A stretch of 5,755 bases of DNA from Alphaproteobacteria bacterium (lineage in GTDB: Bacteria; Pseudomonadota; Alphaproteobacteria; BOG-932; Roseiterribacteraceae), in assembly GCA_903970575.1 (NCBI GenBank), contig CAJCJC010000400.1, positions 1 through 5,755 on the forward strand, in the 5' to 3' direction. The first letter of the stretch is position 1; every line of letters begins with the position of its first letter. A program made the position numbers and the translations under genes. This document shows positions 1 through 5,665 of this stretch, in pieces. Below the pieces are notes generated by a model. The model had not been told where the DNA came from, ran no database searches, and was given only the letters and a program-made list of their open reading frames with translations.

Positions 1-626
1 TTCAAGAACAGATCAACCGAGGCGCTCGCCCAGGAATCGAGCTCTTCCGGGCTCATGGCGGACCCTAGGCCCAGCGCGCGCCGCTGCGGCACGGCGACGA
101 CCAGCTGCATGAACTGGGCGGCCGCGAATTCCGGTGATGTAATCTTGATCCGGCCGGCGGCCGCGTCACGCCTGAGATGGCTTGCGATGCCCTGCATAAC
201 CTCGGACGTGGATCCCTCGTCAGTCAAGGCGATGGCGAGTTCCGGAAATCGACGCGATTCGGCGATAATCAGTCGATGAAGCGCGAGGGCCGCGGGCGCC
301 ACGGCCGCGCGGACGACGATTTTGGCCAGCCGCGACAGCACCTCTTCAAGCGTGTCTCCCTCGAAAAGCGGCGCGCCGTGCGGTGGACGCAGGCTTTGCG
401 TGATCCGCCGAAGCACGGCGTCGAACAAGGCGCGCTTGTCCGCGAAGCGGTGATAGAAGGTCCGCTTGGAAATACGCGCCCCGTCCGCCACCGCCTCGAT
501 ACTTGTCGCACCGTACCCTTCCGCGAGGAAGAGCGCCGTCGCGACATCGAGAATCTTTTCGCTAAGCTCTTCCGCCTCGCGCCTAGATGGCCGCCCGCCC
601 CGGCGTGGGCCGGGGGACGCATCCAC
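1..626 (-). CDS. TetR/AcrR-family transcriptional repressor, 3' end outside the window
   Basis: Probable DNA-binding repressor; 208 residues are visible and no stop is reached at base 1. The N-terminal TetR helix-turn-helix is clear at about residues 20-68, ending in the typical TSIEAVADGARISKRTFY and HRFADKRALF segments (residues 41-68). The rest looks like the AefR-type ligand-binding domain, with ALHRLIIAESRRFPEL at about 115-130. I chose the GTG at 626, which gives an Arg/Gly/Pro-rich lead-in just before the first helix. A TTG at 656 directly abuts the stop of the upstream gene in the same frame and is possible, but neither start has a good ribosome site. The gene follows the exported-protein gene by 30 bp and probably shares its promoter. 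The palindrome in that promoter is a candidate autoregulatory site. The ligand is unknown. In this family the target is often an efflux system, but none is visible here. Confidence 0.88.
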   Translation of the reverse strand, partial: MDASPGPRRGGRPSRREAEELSEKILDVATALFLAEGYGATSIEAVADGARISKRTFYHRFADKRALFDAVLRRITQSLRPPHGAPLFEGDTLEEVLSRLAKIVVRAAVAPAALALHRLIIAESRRFPELAIALTDEGSTSEVMQGIASHLRRDAAAGRIKITSPEFAAAQFMQLVVAVPQRRALGLGSAMSPEELDSWASASVDLFL

Positions 627-656
627 CTGATCCGGCGTAGTGACGGCGGCTATCAA

Positions 657-974
657 TTACCGCCCGTAATAGCCATACGGCGCGGCGTAATACGCAGGCG
701 GCGCGGCGTAATAGCCGGGGGCAGGGGGATAATAGTACCGGGGCGCCGGCGCGTAATAGACTGGGGGCGGCGCTGGCGCGTAGGGCGGTTGGGCCAACAC
801 GCGCAACGGGGCGGTGGCGATCGTGGCGGCGCCGACAACGGCGGCGGCGCCGAGAGCGAATACGCCGCCGATCAGCCCGAAATGTCGGTAGCCATGGGCG
901 GAGGCCGGGGTCAACGGCGCGATGGCGAGGGCCGCCGCCGTGGCGGCGCCGATAAGGGCATTTCTATAGTGCAT
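657..974 (-). CDS. Small exported Pro/Tyr-rich protein (hypothetical)
   Basis: A 105-residue protein of unknown function. The ATG at 974 has a strong ribosome site (GGAGGAG at 984-990, 9-base spacing), so longer versions starting upstream are unlikely. Residues 1-26 form a signal peptide: MHYRN, then a long Ala-rich hydrophobic run, ending TPASA before HG. A second Gly/Ala-rich hydrophobic stretch (about 33-56) could be a membrane segment. From about residue 62 the protein is almost only Pro, Ala and Tyr, with seven-residue units such as GYYAAPP and AYYAAPY, ending GYYGR. I infer a cell-envelope or periplasmic location. Similar low-complexity small proteins are common and uncharacterised in alphaproteobacteria. 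It is the first gene of a probable pair with the TetR gene, and an inverted repeat overlaps its promoter. Confidence 0.85.
   Translation of the reverse strand: MHYRNALIGAATAAALAIAPLTPASAHGYRHFGLIGGVFALGAAAVVGAATIATAPLRVLAQPPYAPAPPPVYYAPAPRYYYPPAPGYYAAPPAYYAAPYGYYGR
678..713. repeat. 21-bp period direct repeat inside the Tyr/Pro-rich tail
   Basis: The 15-mer CGGCGCGGCGTAATA (plus strand) occurs at 678-692 and again at 699-713, a period of 21 bp or seven codons. It encodes the tandem AAPxxYY units of the exported protein. The exact identity suggests recent tandem duplication within the coding sequence, so the tail may vary in length between strains. Confidence 0.8.
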
Positions 975-1029
975 GGCGATCTTCTCCTCCAAGAGGCGGC
1001 CGACTGGCCGATGCGGGATGACCACCAAC

Positions 1030-1058
1030 AATATAGGATGCGAATAAACGCAACGCAA
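1030..1058 (-). promoter_or_regulatory. Candidate sigma-70 promoter for the exported protein/TetR pair
   Basis: Reading the minus strand, TTGCGT (1053-1058) lies 17 bases before TATATT (1030-1035). The -10 matches consensus at five of six positions, the -35 at three of six. Transcription would start near 1023 and give a leader of about 50 bases carrying the strong ribosome site. The -35 lies inside the long inverted repeat at 1043-1077, so bound repressor would block RNA polymerase. Confidence 0.55.
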
Positions 1059-1077
1059 CCGGTGCGTTGCGTTTATT
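1043..1077. promoter_or_regulatory. Perfect 15-bp inverted repeat: probable TetR operator and/or terminator
   Basis: The arms AATAAACGCAACGCA (1043-1057) and TGCGTTGCGTTTATT (1063-1077) are exact complements around the 5-base centre ACCGG. Each arm holds a tandem AACGC/GCGTT unit. Operator reading: it covers the -35 of the promoter driving a TetR gene, and symmetry of this length is usual for TetR operators. Terminator reading: it lies 14 bases after the PadR stop, and the minus-strand transcript would form a hairpin whose A-rich and U-rich ends pair. The two uses are compatible. I favour the operator because of its exact placement on the -35. Confidence 0.6.
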
Positions 1078-1091
1078 TACGCCGCGCGCGT

Positions 1092-1712
1092 TTAAAGCCT
1101 TTCGATCTTTCGCGCCGCCTCATCGAGCAAGTCCGCGACAGCGAACAGCGTCTCCTTTTCCGGGCCGCCGGAGAGTCTTTGCTCGATCACCGTGCGCAGG
1201 TTAGCCATCGCCCGTAATACCGGCGTGGCTTCAGATCGGCCTATCTCCGGGCGCAACGCTTCCAGTCGTTTCACGGCTGAATCCGCCGCCGCGCGGTGCT
1301 CGGCCAAGTGCGCCCGGCCATCGGCCGTCAGCGTAAAGGCGCGTTTCGCGCCCTCCGAGGTCACCGCCTCGATCTGGCCCAGCTCCTCGAGCATCGTCAG
1401 CGTTGGGTAGACAATCCCCGGACTGGGCGCGTAAGCCCCGCCGGTTAGAGTTTCGATTTCCCGGATAAGATCGTAGCCATGGCGCGACTGTGCCTCCATC
1501 AGGTGCAAGAGCACCAGGCGCAATTCGCCGGAATCGAACATTCTGCGTCGCCCGCCCGGCCGGCCCCTTCCGCCATGCCTAAGGCCGCCATCTTCGGAGT
1601 CATGACGCCCAAAGCCCCGATGTCCAAAGCGCGCACGTCCCGTACCCTCATGGCCGGAACCCTCAAGCGCCGCCGCCCATGCGCCGCGCCACCCGTCCAG
1701 CTTCTCTCTCAT
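1092..1712 (-). CDS. PadR-family metal-responsive-type repressor, YqjI-like
   Basis: A 206-residue winged-helix repressor. Residues 58-137 are the PadR domain (FDSGELRLVLLHLM, RHGYDLIREIE, SPGIVYPTLTMLEELG), and the C-terminal dimerisation helices end DEAARKIERL. From memory, both the domain and the C-terminal tail resemble E. coli YqjI, a nickel-responsive repressor of the ferric reductase gene yqjH. As in YqjI, a low-complexity Gly/Arg/His-rich segment (about 18-57) precedes the domain. It has histidines at 21, 31, 37 and 46 but lacks the cysteines of YqjI, so metal sensing is only inferred. Start: the ATG at 1712 is called, but the AGGAG at 1729-1733 is 16 bases away. It is better spaced (7 bases) for a TTG at 1721, which would add three residues. 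No yqjH-like partner is in the window. The gene is probably autoregulated through the dyad at 1766-1785. Confidence 0.87.
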   Translation of the reverse strand: MREKLDGWRGAWAAALEGSGHEGTGRARFGHRGFGRHDSEDGGLRHGGRGRPGGRRRMFDSGELRLVLLHLMEAQSRHGYDLIREIETLTGGAYAPSPGIVYPTLTMLEELGQIEAVTSEGAKRAFTLTADGRAHLAEHRAAADSAVKRLEALRPEIGRSEATPVLRAMANLRTVIEQRLSGGPEKETLFAVADLLDEAARKIERL

Positions 1713-1765
1713 ATGTCTCAATTCTTCTCTCCTCCCCACTGGGCAGTTCTATTTAAGTAGGTAAC

Positions 1766-1785
1766 GATATATTAAGATATATCTT
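1766..1785. promoter_or_regulatory. AT-rich overlapping dyads: probable PadR operator
   Basis: GATATAT (1766-1772) and ATATATC (1777-1783) are inverted repeats around TAAG. The overlapping AAGATATATCTT (1774-1785) is a perfect 12-bp palindrome. The two GATATAT copies are also direct repeats 10 bp apart, one helical turn, which suits cooperative binding on one face. The site covers the -10 of the PadR promoter and stands out from the surrounding GC-rich DNA. Binding by PadR is inferred from position. Confidence 0.6.
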
Positions 1786-1802
1786 AGTATTATCTTTGTC
1801 AA
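1774..1802 (-). promoter_or_regulatory. Promoter of the PadR gene
   Basis: Reading the minus strand, a perfect TTGACA -35 (1797-1802) is followed after 17 bases by TATCTT (1774-1779, four of six). Transcription would begin near 1767, giving a leader of about 50 bases to the start codon. The -10 lies within the AT-rich dyad, consistent with self-repression. Confidence 0.55.
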
Positions 1803-1983
1803 GTGACGACGAGATATGATCCACGGAGGTCCCTTCTGGCGTATTGATCGCGGAACCTGGCGCCGCTCATGGGTCTTGTCGGGTATCGAACCAAGTTCGT
1901 GAAGAATTCATGTTAACGATCTTTCATTGGACGCATTCATCGAAGTCGCCCCGCGTGCGGCTGTTAGTCCGGTCGGAGGCTCG
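1803..1983 (+). other. Upstream region of the diguanylate cyclase gene
   Basis: No convincing gene and no good sigma-70 promoter was found on the plus strand. A short hairpin, CGAAC (1887-1891) with GTTCG (1895-1899), is present. The reading frame of the cyclase is open from a TTG at 1927 but that start lacks a ribosome site. GGAGG at 1974-1978, four bases before the ATG at 1984, decides the start. Confidence 0.5.
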
Positions 1984-3150
1984 ATGCCGTTGAAGCCAAT
2001 ATCGCCCCGCCTGCTGACGGCGACCTATATCGTCGCCTTGCTTTTGATCGCCGGGCTTTCGATCGCGTCGCATATCGTCTTGGATTATGGGCTGAAAAGC
2101 GACGAAGGCAGCGCCGCCATCATCAATCAAACCGGTCGGCAACGTATGTTGTCTCAGCGGATCGCGAGCCTCGCGGCGCAGTACAGGTTGGGCGACGCGT
2201 CGGTCCTTGACGATTTGCGGTCGACCATCGCCGCGTTTCAAAATAGCCATGACTCGTTGGCCTTGGCCGTTCGCGCCAGTACCTTTGGGGAAAACACGTC
2301 ATCGCGACTGAAGGCGCTGTATTTCGACGGTCCAGATCCGCTTGACGGGCAGATCGAGACCTTCGTCGCCGAGGCGCGCGCGGTGGCGGATTTGCCGCCC
2401 GACGACCCCGCGATGCCGGACCTTCTCGCTCATCTGTTCGCGCAGGCTCGTTCGCCCTTGCTCAATACGTTGAACGATGTCGTCACTGTCCATCAGCGTG
2501 AGAGCGAACGGCGGGTTGATCGCCTGGAATCCCTTCAATGGGCCATTCTAGGGACAATTCTGGCGGCGCTCGCCCTTGAGGCGATCATGATCTTCCGGCC
2601 CATGATCCACCGTGTGGTCGCCTACACGTCGGAGCTTTTCCGTCTCGCCAACATCGACTCCTTGACCGGGGCCGCCAACCGGCGAAGCTTCATGGAACGC
2701 TGCGAGCGGGAGGCGGTGCGGGCGCGCCGCTATGACCGGCCGGTCAGCATTTTGATGCTGGATGTGGACAAGTTCAAGCTGATCAACGATGGCTACGGCC
2801 ATGCCGCCGGCGACGAAGTGCTGAAGGCCGTCGGTAAAATTCTTCGCGAAACCGTGCGCGACAGCGATATCTGGGGCCGTCTCGGCGGCGAGGAATTCGC
2901 CGTTCTTTTGGTGGAAACCCCGTTATCCGCCGCGGGCAATCTGGCCGAGCGCATGCGCGAGCGTTTTGGCAGGGAAGTCGTCCGCTTTCAGAACGAAACC
3001 ATCCAGTTCACCGTCAGCATCGGCGTCGCCTCCGTTCCGCCCAAGGAGGGCGCGGTCGAGGCCGCTTTGCGGGTCGCGGACCATTTGATGTACCAGGCAA
3101 AGGCGGCGGGCAGAAACCGCGTCGTGGTCGACGCGGCTCAACCCGCGTGA
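1984..3150 (+). CDS. Membrane diguanylate cyclase with PilJ/NarX-type sensor domain
   Basis: Predicted to make cyclic di-GMP from two GTP at the inner membrane. The 388-residue protein has a first membrane helix at about 9-31 and then a periplasmic sensor opening with INQTGRQRMLSQRIA (47-61), the conserved P-box-like motif of PilJ-N and NarX/NarQ-type sensors. A second helix lies at about 185-207 and a GGDEF domain from about 217 to the end. Active-site features are intact: DSLTGAANRR (225-234), the metal-binding region LDVDKFKLINDGYGH (259-273) and GGEEF (301-305). The inhibitory site RDSD (292-295) stands five residues before GGEEF, so product feedback is expected. There is no EAL domain. 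The gene is divergent from PadR with about 270 bp between starts. The signal sensed is unknown; nitrate or nitrite cannot be assumed from this motif alone. Confidence 0.93.
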   Translation: MPLKPISPRLLTATYIVALLLIAGLSIASHIVLDYGLKSDEGSAAIINQTGRQRMLSQRIASLAAQYRLGDASVLDDLRSTIAAFQNSHDSLALAVRASTFGENTSSRLKALYFDGPDPLDGQIETFVAEARAVADLPPDDPAMPDLLAHLFAQARSPLLNTLNDVVTVHQRESERRVDRLESLQWAILGTILAALALEAIMIFRPMIHRVVAYTSELFRLANIDSLTGAANRRSFMERCEREAVRARRYDRPVSILMLDVDKFKLINDGYGHAAGDEVLKAVGKILRETVRDSDIWGRLGGEEFAVLLVETPLSAAGNLAERMRERFGREVVRFQNETIQFTVSIGVASVPPKEGAVEAALRVADHLMYQAKAAGRNRVVVDAAQPA

Positions 3151-3274
3151 ATTCCTGAAAGGCGCTTTTGGCGCGGGTGGGTTTATTTGGGCGACGCTCG
3201 GCGTTTCGATGGTCGATTTCCCGATTGCTCGATCGCCTCTGCTTGCCTACGCGCCGCCTCCGCCCCGAACGCGC
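3151..3274. other. Convergent intergenic gap, no gene
   Basis: This lies between the stop codons of the converging cyclase and amidohydrolase genes. Only a weak plus-strand hairpin is visible just after the cyclase stop (GCGC, TTTTG, GCGC), with a loosely T-rich stretch downstream. No reliable terminator can be called for either strand. Confidence 0.4.
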
Positions 3275-4471
3275 TCAGATCAGGGGAATGGAATAGAGTC
3301 GGGCGGCGTTGCCGCTCAGGACCTTGCGGCGGCTGTCCATGTCGAGGGTGGCGAGCCCGGCGGCTGCTTGGCCCAGCGGGTTGGGATAAAGGCAAGTCGG
3401 GTGCGGAAAATCCGTCTCGAACATGACATTGTCGACGCCGACCTGGCGGATCGAGTCCGCGATGTTGCGCCGCTCGAACCAGAACGAGGAATAGACGTTG
3501 CGAGCGAAATACTCGGCGGGAGTCAGCGCGAATTTGCGTCCGGCGGCGTTCTCGGCGAGTTGATACTCAAGCGTTTCCAAGAGGAAGGGAATCCAGCCGA
3601 TGCCGCTTTCGACCGAGACGAACTTGATGGTGGGATGGCGGTCAAGGATGCCGGATAGCAGGATGTTCGCCATCACCCGCGCATTTCCGAAGAACAGCAT
3701 CGACGAACCGATCGCGAAGCGCACATCCATCGACTCCGACGGCCAATACGAACTGCCGAACCAGTCGAGCGCGGCGTCTGACGCGCCGATATGGAAATTG
3801 ACCGGCATGTCGAGGCCGGAGGATGTCTCCCAAAGCCTATCCCAATGCGGGTCGGCAAGGTCCGGGATGCCCTTGTGGAGATGGGGGTCGGAATTGATGT
3901 TGACGCCACGCAGGCCCATCGCCTTGGCGCGCTCTGTTTCCTTGACGGATTGATCGACGTCCCACCACGGCAAGAGGGCCATCGGGAAGATGCGGCCGCC
4001 CGACCCGGCCTGCATTTCCGCCATCGCGTCGTTGAAGATCTCGATGCTGGCGATCCTCAACTCCGCGTCGACCTTCCCCGCGTTCTGTCCGCCGAAACCC
4101 AGCACGTTCGGGTAGACGATCTGCGCGAAGATGTTGGTCTCGTCCATCACCTGAAGTCGCGCCTCTATGTCATAGGCGCCGGCATGGATATCCTCGATCT
4201 GCCAGCTGAAGAATTCGAGCGACCGCGATTTCGAGCCGTCCTTGCGAATGACCGAGATCGGGCTGCCGCCTACGCTGAGTGGAATGTCATCGTCGATGAC
4301 CCAGCAGCGCTTGCCATCCACCATCTTGACTCTGGGCACGCGATCCTTGAGGCGCGCCGGGGCGCGCGAGGTCCACAAATTATGCGGCTCGCTCAAATGG
4401 GTGTCGGCATCGATAACTTTAATGCCCTCGATCAGATCGAGGGTTTCGGCCGCGCTGAAATTCATGTCCAT
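3275..4471 (-). CDS. Amidohydrolase-2 family protein (ACMSD-like metal-dependent hydrolase or decarboxylase)
   Basis: A full-length 398-residue protein with the amidohydrolase-2 (PF04909) TIM-barrel pattern. It shows the metal motif DADTH at 21-25, the barrel histidine in NFHIGA (H227), SVESGIGWIP (285-294, E288), the metal-binding aspartate in FETDFPHP (D354) and the closing GNAARLY (387-393). The family includes ACMSD and related decarboxylases or hydrolases of aromatic and ring-cleavage compounds. The substrate cannot be told from sequence. The protein is cytoplasmic, with no signal peptide. The ATG at 4471 has AGGAG six bases upstream; a second ATG two codons later is less likely. It lies 24 bp after the truncated amidohydrolase-3 gene, the usual spacing of an operon, and may have depended on that gene's lost promoter. 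Confidence 0.92.
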   Translation of the reverse strand: MDMNFSAAETLDLIEGIKVIDADTHLSEPHNLWTSRAPARLKDRVPRVKMVDGKRCWVIDDDIPLSVGGSPISVIRKDGSKSRSLEFFSWQIEDIHAGAYDIEARLQVMDETNIFAQIVYPNVLGFGGQNAGKVDAELRIASIEIFNDAMAEMQAGSGGRIFPMALLPWWDVDQSVKETERAKAMGLRGVNINSDPHLHKGIPDLADPHWDRLWETSSGLDMPVNFHIGASDAALDWFGSSYWPSESMDVRFAIGSSMLFFGNARVMANILLSGILDRHPTIKFVSVESGIGWIPFLLETLEYQLAENAAGRKFALTPAEYFARNVYSSFWFERRNIADSIRQVGVDNVMFETDFPHPTCLYPNPLGQAAAGLATLDMDSRRKVLSGNAARLYSIPLI

Positions 4472-4495
4472 GTCGATCTCCTAAAATCCCGAACC

Positions 4496-5350
4496 TTAGT
4501 GCGCCGTCCGCGGCGCGGATTGGCCGCCCCGCACCAGCCGTCCGGGCAGCGCCCCCGTTGCCTCTCCATCCCGATAGACGGCGACGCCGTTTACCAGCGT
4601 CGCGCTGTAGCCATCGGCCCTTTGCACAAGACGCCGGCCGCCGGCCGGCAGGTCACGACGAATCTCCGGCGCGTGGAGACGCAACCGGTCGAGATCGATG
4701 ATATTAAGGTCGGCCCGATATCCGGCCGCGATAAGACCGCGGTCCTCGAGCCCGACGATTTCCGCCGTCCTGCGCGATAGCGCGCGAACAACATGCTGAA
4801 GCGGCAGTCGCGGGCCACGCGTGCGATCGCGCACCCAATGGGTCAGCAGATAGGTCGAATAGCTGGAATCGCAGATCGTTCCGTAATGCGCTCCGCCATC
4901 GCCAAGGCCGGGCACGACATCGGGATGGCTCAGCATCGCATATGAGGCGTCCAGAGAACCGCCGCCGTAATTCGCCACCGCGAGGTAAAGCTGGTTGCGG
5001 CCGCCGCGCTCCAGCATCAGGTTGTACGCCAGGACCTCCGGGCGGACGCCCATGGCGCGCGCCCGGGCGGCGATGCTGGTTTCGGGCGATGGCTCGTACT
5101 CGGGTGGATCGCCCAGTTGGAACATGGCGTCGAAGCCGCGGACGAGGCGGCCAAGGAAATTGACCGGGTCGGGATCCGGCGCCTCATCCAGAATCCTGGC
5201 GCGAACCTTGGGATCCCGCAATGCATCGATCCGCGCCTCGAATGGCAGATCGGCAAGGCCGCGATAGGTTTCGGTCGAATAGAACGGGTTAAGCGTCAGC
5301 TCATGACCGAGCACGAAGCCGATGGGCCGGCCGAGCACCTGCCCCTTCAT
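4496..5350 (-). pseudogene. 5'-truncated N-acyl-D-amino-acid deacylase (amidohydrolase family 3)
   Basis: This is the C-terminal half of a D-aminoacylase-type amidohydrolase. Family members are usually about 550-580 residues; here only 284 follow the ATG at 5350. Clear family signatures are present: MKGQVLGRPIGFVLG at the very start, PSPETSIAARA, VPGLGDGGAHYGTICDSS, the downstream stretch LLTHWVRDRTRG, RRTAEIVGLEDRGLI, GYRADLNIIDLDRL and ATLVNGVAVYRDGEATGALPGR. The aspartate of the GDGG motif is kept, but the N-terminal HxH metal site and first half of the barrel are missing, so activity is unlikely. The frame stays open to an ATG at 5383, just after an in-frame TAA at 5387-5389, but those 11 extra residues do not look homologous and neither start has a ribosome site. 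There are no internal stops or frameshifts, suggesting a recent deletion or a retained domain fragment. Confidence 0.8.
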
Positions 5351-5383
5351 CGCTTGGGTCTTTATTAAAGCGTAACGCCACAT

Positions 5384-5411
5384 ATCTTAATAGCGAGTGG
5401 GGCTAATTCAA
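5384..5411 (-). promoter_or_regulatory. Weak candidate promoter upstream of the truncated deacylase
   Basis: On the minus strand, TTGAAT (5406-5411) and TAAGAT (5384-5389) are separated by 16 bases; each matches consensus at four of six positions. It lies in the AT-richer DNA next to the truncation point. If active, it could drive the deacylase fragment and the intact amidohydrolase behind it. Confidence 0.25.
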
Positions 5412-5463
5412 GGCTACTGGCATGGCGCTGCACCCGCAAGCGCGAGTAATTGGACCACGAAAG

Positions 5464-5505
5464 GGCGAGCATGTGGTCTGGCTCGACATACTCGAGCCTC
5501 TCGCC
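5464..5505. repeat. Nested inverted repeats between tRNA and deacylase fragment
   Basis: GGCTCGA (5480-5486) and TCGAGCC (5492-5498) form a perfect 7-bp stem around CATAC. It is enclosed by GGCGAG (5464-5469) and CTCGCC (5500-5505). No T-tract follows on either strand, so it is not a standard terminator. It could be part of a structured transcript or a recombination remnant. Confidence 0.5.
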
Positions 5506-5553
5506 AACCTAAATCCGCGTTGCGCCGCAAGGCGCAATCTAGGGAGGTTGGCG
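5502..5553. repeat. Nested inverted repeat sharing one arm with the tRNA 3' end
   Basis: The outer arms CGCCAACCT (5502-5510) and AGGTTGGCG (5545-5553) are exact complements. The right arm covers the CCA end, the discriminator base and one acceptor base of the tRNA-Arg gene. Inside is a perfect hairpin, TTGCGCC (5520-5526), GCAA, GGCGCAA (5531-5537). On the tRNA transcript this is the 3' trailer, so the inner hairpin may act as a terminator or processing signal, though no clear U-tract follows. Confidence 0.55.
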
Positions 5554-5625
5554 CACCCGACACGATTCGAACGTGTGGCCTCCACCTTCGGAGGGTGGCG
5601 CTCTATCCAGCTGAGCTACGGGTGC
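5549..5625 (-). tRNA. tRNA-Arg(CCG)
   Basis: A complete 77-base cloverleaf can be drawn. The acceptor stem is GCACCCG with CGGGTGC, discriminator G, and an encoded CCA. The D arm is GCTC/GAGC. The anticodon stem CCACC/GGTGG holds loop CTCCGAA with anticodon CCG, reading the arginine codon CGG. The variable loop is AGGCC, and the T stem ACACG/CGTGT holds TTCGAAT. All stems pair perfectly, so the gene looks functional. It lies upstream of, and on the same strand as, the truncated deacylase. Confidence 0.96.
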
Positions 5626-5636
5626 ATCTCAATTTG

Positions 5637-5665
5637 GCCTAGCCCGACCGACCTGTGGGGGTCAA
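5637..5665 (-). promoter_or_regulatory. Candidate promoter of tRNA-Arg
   Basis: On the minus strand, TTGACC (5660-5665) is followed after 17 bases by CTAGGC (5637-5642), which ends 11 bases before the tRNA. The -35 is good and the -10 is poor, a GC-rich element of the kind seen in some stable-RNA promoters. Placement supports it more than sequence does. Confidence 0.4.

Noticed and set aside
177..1217. Long plus-strand open frame of 346 codons
   Set aside because: It lies opposite the TetR gene, the exported-protein gene and the end of the PadR gene. Its product is Arg/Gly-rich with no domain, as expected for a shadow frame in GC-rich DNA.
1852..1885. GGAACC resembling the -35 of general-stress (EcfG) promoters
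   Set aside because: No CGTT-like -10 lies at the expected distance downstream.
1881..1902. tRNA T-arm-like string, GGTTCGATACC on the minus strand
   Set aside because: The flanking bases do not form a T stem, and no acceptor or anticodon arm can be drawn around it.
1843..1990. Small plus-strand open frame after GGAGGT at about 1835-1840
   Set aside because: It would need a TTG start, has no recognisable composition or motif, and runs out of frame through the cyclase start.
3791..4780. Long plus-strand open frame of 329 codons
   Set aside because: It is antisense to the two amidohydrolase genes, both of which have clear family motifs. The plus-strand product shows none.
5502..5553. Integron attC site
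   Set aside because: The arms do not fit the GTTRRRY / RYYYAAC core patterns, and no integrase or cassette genes are present.
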